A stretch of 64,000 nucleotides of DNA, taken from the NCBI RefSeq assembly GCF_004379255.2, contig NC_056039.1, positions 32,749,883 through 32,813,882 on the forward strand, given 5' to 3'. This DNA comes from Salvia splendens (lineage: Eukaryota; Streptophyta; Magnoliopsida; Lamiales; Lamiaceae). Below are positions 1 through 11,458 of the stretch, in pieces. A model generated the notes under the pieces. The model saw only the letters and a list, made by a program, of their open reading frames with translations. It searched no databases and was not told the origin of the DNA. Both the position numbers and the translations under genes were made by a program. How positions within the stretch are numbered: position 1 is the first letter of the stretch; each line of letters begins with the position of its first letter.

Positions 1-1
1 G

Positions 2-745
2 CTGTCCTATGTATCTCATTGGAGTTGCCGTGAAAGGGTCCTGAAAATGATTCCAAACCTGAATAAGTTGAAGATTGATTGTTCAGGCCGTGTTCATAGT
101 GGAGCTCCAGCTTGTTTGGATGATTTGGGACATCTGCATAAACTTGAGAATTTGGAAATATATGCAGGCCATTGTGTACGATCTCGGCCAAAATACTATA
201 GGTTCACTTTTCCAAGTATGCTGAAGAAGCTGACTTTGAAGGCGCTGAAATTCCCTTGGAACGACATAGTTGTTGTTGGTTCATTGCCAAATCTTCAAGT
301 ACTTAAACTAAAAGGTTGTACTTGTGATGGCGGCACATGGGAGACAAGGGAAGGAGCATTTCCAGACTTAGAAGTTCTTCTGGTTGAAGATTCGAGGTTT
401 GAGCATTTGATCACTGAAAGCATCCATTTCCCGAGGCTCAAACGCCTGCTGCTTTATTCTTGTAGTTTTCTCAATGAGATTCCAAATGATATTGGAGAAA
501 TTCCACCTCTTGAATTGATAGAGATTAAGGGTTATGCGAAGAAGTCTTTAGTGGAGTCAGCTGAGCTGATACGAGAGGAACAAAAAGATATGGGAAACTA
601 CACTCTTCAAGTTATCTGCATTGCTTTAAAGTCATCATCTAGTGGAAGTTTTTATTCTGATGAGGGATTGTATAAACCCTTTTACCTAAATATGACATTA
701 TCAGAGCATTTTCTTTTAAGGTGCATGGTTGAAATTGACATGTAG
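2..745 (+). CDS. R1-like NLR resistance protein, C-terminal LRR part (partial)
   Basis: The frame is open from the left window edge, so this is the 3' end of a longer gene; the first ATG at 47 is internal. The protein reads as leucine-rich repeats with the spacing seen in late-blight R1A/R1B-like CC-NB-LRR proteins: blocks such as LKKLTLKALKFPW, LPNLQVLKLKGC, FPDLEVLLVEDS and FPRLKRLLLYSCSFLNEIP, then the usual tail with IGEIPPLELIEI and SAELIREEQ. Proteins of this family act inside the cell and recognise pathogen effectors; the LRR sets specificity. The NB-ARC and coiled-coil parts lie outside the window. The frame ends at TAG 743-745. A polypyrimidine tract and AG at 751-763 is followed by an acidic open stretch (YFEDEGYDDQDP, stop at 800-802), so an alternative spliced C-terminus is possible, though I see no strong donor for it. 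Confidence 0.8.
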   Translation: MSYVSHWSCRERVLKMIPNLNKLKIDCSGRVHSGAPACLDDLGHLHKLENLEIYAGHCVRSRPKYYRFTFPSMLKKLTLKALKFPWNDIVVVGSLPNLQVLKLKGCTCDGGTWETREGAFPDLEVLLVEDSRFEHLITESIHFPRLKRLLLYSCSFLNEIPNDIGEIPPLELIEIKGYAKKSLVESAELIREEQKDMGNYTLQVICIALKSSSSGSFYSDEGLYKPFYLNMTLSEHFLLRCMVEIDM

Positions 746-802
746 ATCTTTGCTTTTTTTCAGTATTTTGAGGATGAGGGCTATGATGATCAAGATCCAT
801 GA

Positions 803-1828
803 CAAGGATGATTTACCTTCCTCACGATTCAGATTCAAATAGGATGGATATGTGTTAATGCTTTATCAAAGAGACATTCACTGATGAGGTTTTCTTAAGT
901 AATGTAAATTGTGGAACTTGTTTCGATTGGTTAAATTCAAATCGTTCTGTAATTGAAAGCTAATATGATACTATGTTGTTTCCTTAATGTTAAAAGGTTC
1001 ATAACCAGAAACACACACAAGAATCACATATGTAGTTTAACCAAAAAGAGAGGCTAAAAGTTGAATTGTAAGAAAGGATAAACAACAAATCAAAATAGGC
1101 AGTAAATATCAAGAAGTATTCACAAATTCTCTTGAAGATAATTGCATAGATAAAACTCAGTATATAATACACAACCAGAAACCCTAGTGGAGTTAGGTGC
1201 AACATGGACTGATGAAGAAGAAGGACAAATATGAGGGTTAGCTTGAAACAGCAGCAGGCTTATTGAGATCAAGGAATTTCCCCCACAACAAAATTTTGAA
1301 GCAACTATAACAGCTGCTAGGGGATCAGATGAGTAAAGCAGCTACATATATATCAACGGTGTACTTGGCTAACTTAATTACTTAACTGCTAAAGATAAGT
1401 CGCACCAGCATGAACTAGAAATTAGTTTGAAAAAGTACCTCATTTCAATAGACAGAGCACCAAAATAGGCTAAGCCTTGCACATGCATCCCCCTGTATCC
1501 GTATCCAGGAACAAGACGATATTATATTCACAGGCCAAGCCAAAGGAAAGCAGAATACTGTAAGGTGTCAATGAATTAGATCATTCATATTTCTAGACAA
1601 TCTCTTAAATCATTTATGTGCCTTTCTCCTGTAATTTTAGGACTTAAGAGTCGCAACAAAAGGTTTTAAATGAAGTACTTTTTACATTTTGACCCATACG
1701 GTGAGAACACAAACAAAAAAAAATGAGATCAGCATCCTTACCTTACATGATACATCGGGAACTTCTCGTCTTCTTGAACAGATAACGATATCAATGGAGA
1801 TTTTCAATTCAGACAGCTATTCAACATG
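803..1828. other. Spacer between convergent NLR and PPR genes
   Basis: About 1 kb between two genes that converge. It should hold the 3' UTRs of both. It is AT-rich, has no long open frame with coding character, and I see no transposon ends, tandem repeats or RNA gene. Confidence 0.6.
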
Positions 1829-4800
1829 TCACCAATAATCACCACAGGAACAAAGCCCATCTTTGAAGTGGTGGAAACGATTAGAATCCCTCACGATAAT
1901 CTCTCTTTCTGTGAGTTTTGATATGAGCTTTGTGAAACTATGACAGTCCCCACATACACGCAGATTCTTGTATATCCTAATACAAGTTTTAGGTGGTGTG
2001 TTGAGAATGCCAAAGATAATAGCCAATCTTTCGCTGTGGTGTGCAAGGATATTTTCTTTCTCATCCACTTCAACGTCCTGTAGTACAAAACTAGTGTCGG
2101 GGGTATAACCAAGGCCTTTTATCTTAGCATTTATTTTTCCTAGTTCTTCAAGTATCTTTTCATACTGTGGGTGAGACTGATTGCCAGAATAAAAGACTTC
2201 TATCTTGTTATTCAGTTCAATTGAGCTCCACCCTGGAGTCTTCCACAAGCCTCTATCCCGAGCCAGTGATCTCACTTCATTCACCCCTTCCCATCGTCCA
2301 AAGTTTGCATAAAGATTTGACAGCAAAATATAGTGTCCAGCATCTTGTGAATCAAGTTCAAACAAGTGACTCGAGGCTTTTCTACCCATCTCCACATTTC
2401 CATGGATTCTGCAAGCGCCAAGCAGAGCTCCCCATACGGATGCGTCAGGTTTCATAGGCATGCTCTCAATGAAGTTATATGCAGTTTCTAAAAGTCCAGC
2501 CCTACCAAACATGTCTACCATACAACCATAGTGCTTCAAAGTAGGCATCATTTTGTATTCTTGCTGCATCACTTGAAAACACCATTTTCCCTCATCAACC
2601 AAACCGGAATGGCTACAAGCATTCAATAAAGATAAAAAGGTCACGTGATCTGGCTTCACTCCTTCGTTTAACATTTCCTCAAAGAATTTCAATGATTTCT
2701 CTCCAAGTCCATGAAGTCCATGACATGAGATAATGGTATTCCAAGGTACAGAGGTTTCCCTAGATACCTGATAAAATAAGGATATCGCTTCACTCAACCT
2801 CCCACATTTCCCATACAGGTCAACAAGACAAGTACCGACAAAGACATCCAACTCAAGGTTTTCCTTGAGCACCTCACCATGGATTTTCATTCCATCTTTC
2901 AAAGCTCCAAGATGAGAATATGCCAGTAAAATGGCGACCCGTGTTCCTTGGTTAGGTTTCAAATCCTCATTTTCTTTCATCCAATTGTATACCTCAACAG
3001 CATCAGCAGCAAGACCATTTTGAGCATAGCCCGTGATCATTGTATTCCACGAGATCACATCTTTATAAGAAAGCCTCTCAAAAACCCTCCGTGCAGAATC
3101 AGTAATACCTAATTTGGCATACATGTCAATAACACCATTTCCAATCACTATATCTTCTGTGATCCAACACTTCCTTGTGATGAATCCATGAACAGATTTA
3201 ACCCATAAAGGGTCCTTCATTTGAGCAACACAGGAAGACAAGCTGACTACAGTTAGCAAATCTGGTTGAACTTTATTCGCTTGCATCCGATGGAAGAACT
3301 TGATTGCAACATATGGGTGATTATTTTGCTCATATGCTGCAATTATGGAGTTCCATGACACTATATCTCTGACACTCATATGGTCAAAGACGTTTAGGAC
3401 ACATTTTAATTCACCAAATTTGGCATACATATTAATCAAGGCATTGGAAACAAATACATTAAACTCCAAACCATGTTTTATGACAAATAAATGGATCAAC
3501 ATCCCCCTTAATAAGTCATTCAGTTGCGCACAAACTGAGAGTATAGTAGCAACGGTCACTGAATCCATCTTCACTCCCTCCAGTAACATGTCATCCAAGA
3601 TACTTAATGCCTCTTTAGCATTATCATTCTGGAAAAATCCAGAAATCATAGAATTCCAACATCCTGTATCACGAAATGGCATGTCCTTGAAAATTGTATA
3701 TGCTTTACCAGCAAATTCAAAACGGCAATACATATGCACCAAGGAAGAAGCCACAAACACATCCCATTCCAACCCTGATTTCAAAATACAGCAATGCAAG
3801 CTTGTCCCATCAATTAAAGCACTACAAGCTTTCAACACAGGGGGGAAAGTATGAAAATCAGGTCTAACATCAGTTCTTGACAACATCTCAAATGCACATT
3901 TCACTGCTTTACTGGACTGGCGGTTTCGGACATAAGCTGATATCATTGAGTTCCAAGTGTAAGAATCCTTGTCTCGGACTTGATCAAAAGTACACCGAGA
4001 CAAGGAAACATTGCCAAAATAGGAATGCATATTGATAAGCCTGGTGGCGACAAATGAGCTTTTAGCTTTCCCTGATACAGTAAGGAGAGCATGAAGGTGC
4101 TTGATATCCTCAGGTTTTGTGCAAGCTCTAAATAGCCCCTCAACATCAATCTCTCTGGTTCTTTCATTATTGCCATAACCCAAATTTCTAGTGCAGCTCA
4201 CACTATAACAATGGAAGAGGATGCCACTTGACCTTGACAGATAGTCTAAAGAAATCCCACCCTTACAGACGGGTAGTCGTCTACAAACAAAATAAATAAT
4301 TTAAAATGATGAACAACTAATATAGCAGAAACCAAAACAAAAGATAGTTGTAGTATTTGAAGTGCCAAACCGAAGAGTTTTACTATACTTCATATAAAAT
4401 GTTTAAGACATCCCAAGTATATTTCTAAGTTCGAACTCACAAGCACATTAGACACATATGCACGTAGTAATACGTATCGGAGTCAAAGACATTAAACTCT
4501 AAAATGCGCATACACTACCTTTGCATGCCCAACAACTTCGATTTACTTATTCTCTCACTCTTGAACCTTATTCCTTCCTTTGTAGCTTGAGCTCGGGTCT
4601 TTTACACCTTTAGAGTTAAGCAAACACATATATAAATACTTTTGTCAATACAAGGTAAACATTATATATAAACCTTCCATTTTTTTCATTTAAATATTAA
4701 GGTCTGATTATATAATATAATGTTTTTAAAGAGAGTTGGCTAAAAGTCAGAAGGAATTCAATGGAATTTACCACAGAGACTGACATTTATTTTCTCCAAA

Positions 4801-5546
4801 CATAACTGCATTTCCATTTTATTCAGTCAAGAGACAAACTCACAACTTCCACAATTTATCACCTTATCGAACATATAATGCTTCTTCGTGTCATCATAAT
4901 TCTAACAGCTGCATAACAAGCAAATGAACACAAATAAAAGTATTACCAGCTGATAGTGACAAATAAAATTTTATGATTCTCCAGATAACTTCATAGCTTC
5001 TTTTAAAAACTCCTTATACTCAACTGCCAATCCAGAAGCAGCCTAACACCACAAATAAGCACGAAAACTCAAAAGCGACAATTTAAAGCAATATAATCCC
5101 AGAAAATTATAGGGCACTTTAACTATTCCAAAAGGCTATGTTTTTAGTTTACATTCTTGTTTAAATCAAGTCTAAGTCTTCTCAAAAATACGTATATAAT
5201 AGTAAATTTTATTTAGCCAAAACCAATAGACTACAAACCATCTTCCCCAATTCAATCTAGCAATTATTTGGCTTAAAATATTCAATCTAGGAAATTCATT
5301 TGGCTCGAAATTAATAATCGAAACATGCTCAATTTAATCCTAGGATTACATAAGCACCAAAAATTCATGAAATAATTCACAGTGTTTTCCCAGAGGTAGT
5401 GACATATCATTTCAAGCTTTCTAGATGTTTTAGAGTTAACAATTCAGTACCTTGGTTCACAGTAATATTAAGCGAATGAATTTCTTGCTTGAACTTGAGC
5501 TGCAAATTGATGGAGTTGGAGAAGGGAGAAGACAATAACTAGACAT
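1829..5546 (-). CDS. EMB2758: DYW-type pentatricopeptide repeat protein, At4g33990-like (2 exons)
   Basis: The main exon (4280 down to 1829) encodes a PLS-class PPR array with paired motifs such as DVFVGTCLVDLYGKCG and SVPWNTIISCHG, then E/E+ and a DYW domain ending in DYW. The DYW part keeps the zinc/deaminase residues HSE and CGDCH. Such proteins bind organellar RNA and take part in C-to-U editing. The last 400 residues match my memory of Arabidopsis At4g33990 (EMB2758). The open frame has no ATG at its 5' end: codon 4201-4199 is GTG, and no in-frame ATG lies between it and the stop at 4301-4303. A good acceptor ends at 4281 (TTTTGTTTGTAG). An upstream exon 5546-5461 starts with ATG, is Ser-rich and basic like a transit peptide, and joins in phase 2 if the donor is CT/GTGAAC at 5460. 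This model gives 845 residues. A second donor 10 nt downstream (CAAG/GTACTG) would put a TGA before the junction. Confidence 0.82.
4281..5460 (-). other. First intron of the PPR gene
   Basis: About 1.18 kb between the proposed first exon and the main PPR exon. It is AT-rich with no open frame of note and no recognisable mobile element. Its borders are inferred from GT-AG signals and phase, not from a transcript. Confidence 0.55.
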
Positions 5547-5910
5547 AGAAGGAAGGTGGCAAAGGTGGAGGTCACGGCGGCGGCAATTTCGCGGCGACAG
5601 AGAGATGGAGGAGAAATGGAGATTTAATTTTAATTTTATTTCTTTAATATTGGACTAGAAGAATAGGCCTTAATTTTGAAGCAAGTATAAAAGAGTAATG
5701 GCTCAAAATAATCCTAAATATATGTCCATTCTATAATTTTAGTCCAATACTTTATCTTTTGAAATTTTACATCCTAAACATTTTAACTCGGATCACAATT
5801 GATCATATACTAATAGGTCGTCAATTTTTAAAAGGTCAATGGTTTTAACCCGATTTTGACAGATTAAAACGATTAATTATGATTTTTAACTCACTAATTT
5901 AAAGCCGTTA

Positions 5911-7832
5911 GAGCATCTCCAATGATAGGCGAGCGACCGGCTCGCCGATTTTTGGCGCTCGCCGAACTATTGCAGACGGCGAGCGCCAAATCGGTGAGAA
6001 TTTCGGCGAGCGCACGCCGATTCCCGGGCGCTCGTCGATCCGCTCGCCTCTATTGCAGCCTCCCGACCGGCAAGCGGTTTTTTATTTATTTTTTATTTTC
6101 GGAACTCTATATATACGCGATTTGCAAGTCATTTTCATTCGCACCACTTGTTTTAACAAGTACTCTCTCTATCTTAATTTCTGTACAAGATCAACAACGC
6201 GAAATGAGTAACGCGGGTGGTAGTAGTAGTGATAGTGGTGGGGATACTGAGAAGTACGAACGGCGTTTGAACGAACATTTGGATGCCTGTACGTCCCGAG
6301 AGATAGACCGACTGCTACAACGGGCCTTGCAGCCGGCGGTACCTCGACCTCGACCCGTTGTCCACCGTCGAGCAGTGATTGAGCGGGATCACGTAGCTGC
6401 ACATCAGCGGCTATACGAAGACTACTTCGCACCGGAGCCTCTGTTTAACGCCAACATTTTCAGACGGCGTTTTAGGATCAGCAGAGCCCTGTTTATGCGT
6501 ATTGTTGACGCTTTGGAGCGTCGATATAAGTGTTTCCACTTCAGGCACGATGCGTCTGGTAGACCCGGCCACACACCTATTCAAAAGTGCACTGCGTCAA
6601 TCAGGCAGCTGGCCTACGGAGGCGCGGCAGACATGTGGGACGAGTACCTCCACATCGGCGAGTCGACTGCCCTTGAATGTATGAAGTATTTCTGTCAGGG
6701 CGTGATTGAAATATTCGGTGAGCAGTACCTTCGAAGCCCTACCCCCGAAGACTGCCAGGAGCTGATGCAGATGCACGGGGAGAAGCATGGGTTCCCGGGT
6801 ATGTTAGGCAGCATAGATTGTATGCATTGAGAGTGGAAGAACTACCCCGCTGCCTGAAAAGGGTTCTACACGACTGGCTACAAGGGAAAGAATCCCACGA
6901 TGATCCTCGAGGTCGTAGCTGATTACCGGCTGTGGATTTGGCATGCGTATTTTGGGGTAGCCGGGTCGAACAACGACCTCAACGTCCTCAACTCGTCGCC
7001 CCTTTTCAACTAGCAGTGCCAGGGCGTCGGTCCGGCCATCAGTTTTGTTGCCAACGGGAGCTAGCATGATATGGGCTACTACTTGGGGTGGCCCGTCTTT
7101 GTGAAGACGATCAGATGCGCATCGGATGAGAGGAAGACATACTTTGCGGAACGACATGAGTCGTCGCGCAAGGACGTGGAGCGCGCATTTGGTGTGCTCC
7201 AGTCTCGATGGGCGGCAATTAAGGGTCCAACGCGTTTGTGGCATGCCGACTGCATTGCTAATATAATGTATGCCTATATTATCATGCACAACATGATTGT
7301 CGAAGATGAAGGTGGACAACTGACTAGTTGGGCCAACGACTATAACAGAGCCGGTCCAAGCCACGACCTGACCACCCCGAACGTACGAAGTGGGGTACCT
7401 CACGATGACGTCGGCCGCCTCCAAGCACATGCCGACATGCGCCAAGTGGAAGCTCTTATTCGACTCCAAAAGGATTTAATTGAAGAGTTGTGGGCGCGGA
7501 GGACTGCACACGTTAGGGTTTTTTTAATTATGTAATTTTTTTTAATGTACCTTTTTAATTTAAATGAAATTATTGCATTTTCTCGTGTATGTGTCGTAAG
7601 TTGAATTCCGTATTTTGTATGATTGTTAATTATTTGTTTTTAGTGCTGATGATGTGGCTAGGCTATGGCTGAGCTATTGCTTGTCCAGTTGCTTGTCTAG
7701 TTGTTTGTCCCGATGATGTGACATGAGAATTTTAGAGCTGATGATGTGGCAGAAGAATTTGTGGCAGAAGAATTTGTGGCAGAAGAATTTGTGGCTGGAC
7801 TATTGCTTCTCCACTAGCTATTGGAGATGCTC
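5911..7832 (+). mobile_element. PIF/Harbinger transposon nested in the MULE
   Basis: The ends are the inverted repeat GAGCATCTCCAAT, flanked by TTA (5908-5910 and 7833-7835), the 3-bp target site typical of PIF/Harbinger. The left end is rich in GGCGAGCG-type repeats. It carries one transposase-like frame but no second Myb/SANT-like ORF, which known autonomous members need. It lies wholly inside the MULE at 5693-8565, so it jumped in after the MULE landed. Confidence 0.88.
6204..7535 (+). pseudogene. PIF/Harbinger-type DDE transposase, decayed
   Basis: Starts at ATG 6204 and reads in a single frame to TAA 7533-7535 through four in-frame stops: TGA 6828, TGA 6855, TAG 7011 and TAG 7062. DDE-type landmarks are visible: GMLGSIDCMH before the first stop (first Asp), NNDLNVLNSS (second Asp), and DVERAFGVLQSRW (the Glu). 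There is no frameshift. From family consensus, the four stops fit Trp or Gln codons hit by G-to-A or C-to-T changes, which is what deamination of methylated cytosine gives. The protein would be inactive. Confidence 0.85.
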
Positions 7833-7835
7833 TTA

Positions 7836-8340
7836 CTTATGATTTGTTTTAATCAAAATCGGGAGATCCAAATCCTAAACTCATTCCTCTCCCTTTCAAT
7901 CCCATCGTCAGCATCACTGCCGGTTCCGTCGCCTCGGTTTCCTCCACCAGCGCCGGTGATCTCTGCTGTTCGCCTGGGCTCGTCACTGCTATTCGCGATG
8001 CCGGCGCCACTACTCCCTCAGCTGACATCTCCTCTCACTTTCGGTGGTTGTCGCCTGCAAAGCACAGCACCACCACGATGCAGCAGGAGCTGTAGCTGTT
8101 GGAGACTTGGCGTGGTCGCTGCTGCCGCCTTCTCCTTCTTGGCTGCCAGCCGTCCACCGCCATTGCTGTTGCTGCTGCTCGGGTGTTCCGTTACAACGTC
8201 TGCTCTCTTCTCCGATGATTCAGCGTCGTTGGCTCCACGAGCAGCCACTGCTCCTTCCGCCTGGAAGTCGCCGTCCGATTCGCCGGCGATCGAAGTGAGG
8301 GGAGGGAGATTCGTCCGATTTCATTTTGTTTTAAATTAGA
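7836..8340. other. GC-rich internal filler of the MULE
   Basis: A stretch much richer in GC than its surroundings, with open frames in several phases that encode only low-complexity Pro/Ser/Leu/Ala runs. It may be a captured 5' gene fragment, as Pack-MULEs often carry, but I recognise no domain and do not call a CDS. Confidence 0.4.
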
Positions 8341-8574
8341 ATAATAATTAATTATATAATTAGTGAGTTAAAAATCATAATTAACAGCTTTAATTGGTAA
8401 AAATTGGGTTAAAATCGTTGACCGTATAAAAATTGACGGAACTGTTAGTATAAGACCAATTGTGATCCGAGTTGAAATGTTCATGATGTAAAAATTTTAA
8501 AAATAAAATATCTGACCAAAATCGTATAATGTGCATATATTCAAAACCAATTTTGATCTTTACTTGGTATAAAA

Positions 8575-9994
8575 TTATTAGTTATAGATAGTCCAGTTTT
8601 TTTTTCTTTCATGCATTTCAGTATCACCACTTAATAATTATACACCTAAAATACTACGTGCGTACTCCCTTCGTTTAGAAAATAAACTTGTATAAATACT
8701 ATATTTAAAAAAAATAAAAGTATATTTTTAAATAATTTTAATGGTTGGTAGAGACGTTTATATAATTATTTAGATAAAATTTGAATAAATTTTAAGAGAA
8801 AATATTTAAAAAAAAGTAGTTTATTTTTGGCTTAAGTCCTCCACATAGGACGTCCATAAATCCGGCATATATCTTTTCGGGATATCTCAACTAAATCAAT
8901 TTATTTCATTTTCGGTGTGAAATAAGGTTATTGGTTCCGGTTAAAAAATAATAATTGGTGTGCAAAGATGATTCTTGAATAAAATTTCAAATACCTTTTT
9001 CACTTACCAGTTTATCGAATGTTTGAAATGTTATACTCTATTCATCCCATAAAAATAGGTCATATTTTCTTCGCATGACCTATAGAAATAATTCATATCC
9101 AATTTATTTCTCATTTTCTTTTACTTTATCATTTGTGGATCCACCATCTATTACATAATTTCAAATACATTTTCTCCTTGTCACTTATTTTACTAATTAT
9201 ATATTAAAATTCGTTTCAACCCACTTATTCTTATGGGACAGAGGAAGTATCTTTTTTTTCTCTTAAAAATAAAAACTATTTTTACTTTAGTATATTCAGA
9301 TATATAAAATTTATATTTTAAGTGGAAAAACTTAAAAGGAAAGGTGCAACGACTGTTTCAGAAATCAGAACCTAAAACGGAAAAGAAATTCGGAGTTTGA
9401 TTCACAAATGACGATTTATGACTGCGTCTCTGATCTCCCGTCACCTCAATTCTCCTCAGTCCTCACCGGAGTTGAATTCAACGACATCAACAGCAATAAA
9501 CAAATCAAAAAGCGCATCTTTGAATTTTCAACTGCATTTCCGAAAAGTTGTAGTATAATAAAAACAAATTAGAAAAAAGAAAAACTATGCAACTGAGTGG
9601 ATGTTTTGACTCAAGGTGCTGTTGAAAGTCTTGCATTTGATTACGCCCAAATCGTCAAATTTTCAAATTTTGACCATGGCACCACAAATCTGCTTTCTCC
9701 ATGTGTATTTATTCTACTCATCTCTGGGTTTTGCTTTCTTTTTTCTCCAAGAATCCCGTGCTCTTCCAGTTTCCCTATTTTTCTTCATTTTGTTATCGAA
9801 ACAAAAAATTGAAAACCCCCTTTTCTATTTTTGAAGAGAAATAATGGGTTGTAAAGATTTAGCTATGTAAAATAGAATTGTTTCTTGGCATTATATCATA
9901 CAGGTAGAGTGCTTCTAGAAGAAGGAATTTTTTTTTGTAACAGTGAGGATTTTTTTTTGTATTGATTACTGTGAGATTGCAGAGAGAGGGAGAG
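8575..9994. other. Spacer and 5' region of the HSF gene
   Basis: AT-rich. It contains a MITE at 9036-9247, a degenerate MITE-like stretch from about 8667, and the promoter and 5' leader of the HSF gene from roughly 9340 on. The small open frames at 9597-9834 lie in the presumed leader and have no coding character. Confidence 0.5.
9036..9247. mobile_element. Stowaway-like MITE
   Basis: Inverted ends CTCTATTCATCCCATAAAAAT and, read in reverse from the right, CTTCCTCTGTCCCATAAGAAT, flanked by TA on both sides. No coding capacity. Confidence 0.7.
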
Positions 9995-10686
9995 ATGGAT
10001 GGAGCGAATGGTAGCTCTAGCTCACCGGCGCCATTTCTGCTGAAAACATATGAAATGGTGGATGATCATCTAACTAATGGTGTTGTATCTTGGAGTCGAA
10101 CAGGTCGTAGTTTTGTGGTTTGGAATCCACCTGAGTTTGCTGGTGATTTGTTGCCTAAGTATTTCAAGCACAACAATTTTTCCAGCTTCATCAGACAACT
10201 TAATACATATGTAAGCCTTTTCTTTTCTTTGATCAATCATCTTTCTAGCTTATCATGCTAGTTAATCTCATTGTGTTTGCTCAATCACTTGTGATTTGTG
10301 TTTTCTGTGTGTTTAGATGCTTAAACTGATAAGACAAACCAGAAAAATTGCAGATTTTATGATGATCAATTGTTGTATCAATCAGATTCTATGATGATTA
10401 AGGTTTAGGAATTCAATGACTTGTGATTTGTGTTTTATGTGTTGTGATTTGGTGTTTGGGAATTCAAGTGGTTTAGATGAACTTCTTGTCTTGGTTAGAA
10501 TGTTTGAGATGATCCGACTCGAGTTTCGTTCAACTCGTAGGGCTTTAGAAAGGTTGATCCGGAGCAGTGGGAGTTTGCGAATGAAGAGTTTATCCGCGGA
10601 CAGAGGCATCTACTGAATAACATCCGCAGGCGAAAGCCTATCCACAGCCATTCGGGCAATGTGAATGCAGTAACCGACTCGGAGAG

Positions 10687-11366
10687 TGATGAATCCGCGA
10701 ATTTCTGATGTTTGTAAATGCTGGTAGAGAATACAGATCACGACACAAAGAATTTACGTGGTTCGATTTACTGAGGTAAATCTACGTCCACGGGAAGAAA
10801 AGAGGGCAGAGTTGTATTGCTTGATCTGGGATTACAGCTTACAATACAGACTTGCTATTTGATATTTGCTCTCTAGAGAACTTCCTTAGAACTCAACCCT
10901 TTTCTATCTGATCTAAGTTCTATTTATACATTGAACTAAGATCGTGGCTTGCATCATCACTAACTAGGTAGTGGATGTCGTGGAGGTCATGCAATCCTGC
11001 ATGGGCCCACTATCCTGCCTGAATTAATGACTGCTTGACACCACTGAATAGATCGTGGGTGTAGTGGAGATCGTGGAGGTTCTGACATGAGTTGACTATC
11101 TCCCAGTTCGGTCAAATACTGAGACCGAACTGCTGAACTATTGCCGAGCAGCTTTTGCCGATCTGAGAGTAGAGCTTGAATGGTCGGCTTTTACCGAGCT
11201 GTAGGCTGGGGCCGAACTCTTTGGTAATGCCGAACTGATTGGTCGGCTTTTACCGAGCTGTAGGCTGGGGCCGAACTCTTTGGTAATGCCGAACTGATAC
11301 TCTTCCTTGGGCTTTGGGCTGATGGGCCGTCACTGCTATTGGGCTTGTTTAGTCCGTACTCCATCA
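10687..11366 (-). repeat. LTR (3' LTR of the minus-strand element)
   Basis: 680 bp, TG...CA, apparently identical to 13292-13971. It contains an internal direct duplication of a segment of about 55 bp that begins GGTCGGCTTTTACCGAGC (about 11180-11290). Confidence 0.93.
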
Positions 11367-11458
11367 CTACCCCCCCCGAAAAGCGAAGTGAATCACTTCG
11401 GCGAAGCGAGTCACTTCGGCATTCTGGATAAAGGTACGGGGTAAGTTGATGTTTGTAC

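Larger units (their letters stand above)
5693..8565. mobile_element. Mutator-like element (MULE), with nested Harbinger insertion
   Basis: The two ends are inverted repeats of roughly 200 bp: the left runs GAGTAATGGCTCAAAATAAT and onward, the right end read in reverse runs AAGTAAAGATCAAAATTGG and onward, and both continue through a shared GGATCACAATTG core. Flanks are agtataaaa (5684-5692) and ggtataaaa (8566-8574), a 9-bp target duplication with one mismatch, the size typical of Mutator elements. TIR divergence and the mismatch suggest age. Inside are a nested PIF/Harbinger element (5911-7832) and a GC-rich stretch at about 7880-8310 that could be the MULE's own filler or a captured gene piece. 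No MULE transposase is seen, so it is non-autonomous. Confidence 0.75.

Noticed and set aside
2167..3854. Plus-strand ORFs inside the PPR gene
   Set aside because: Antisense shadows of a long intronless coding exon.
8018..8298. Possible CRISPR-like or other small repeats near the MULE interior
   Set aside because: The repeated look comes from simple codon runs such as CTGCTG; no regular repeat-spacer pattern, and not expected in a plant nucleus.
7821..8339. GC-rich ORFs inside the MULE
   Set aside because: Low-complexity Pro/Ser/Leu/Ala runs, open in several frames and both strands, no domain; kept only as filler sequence.
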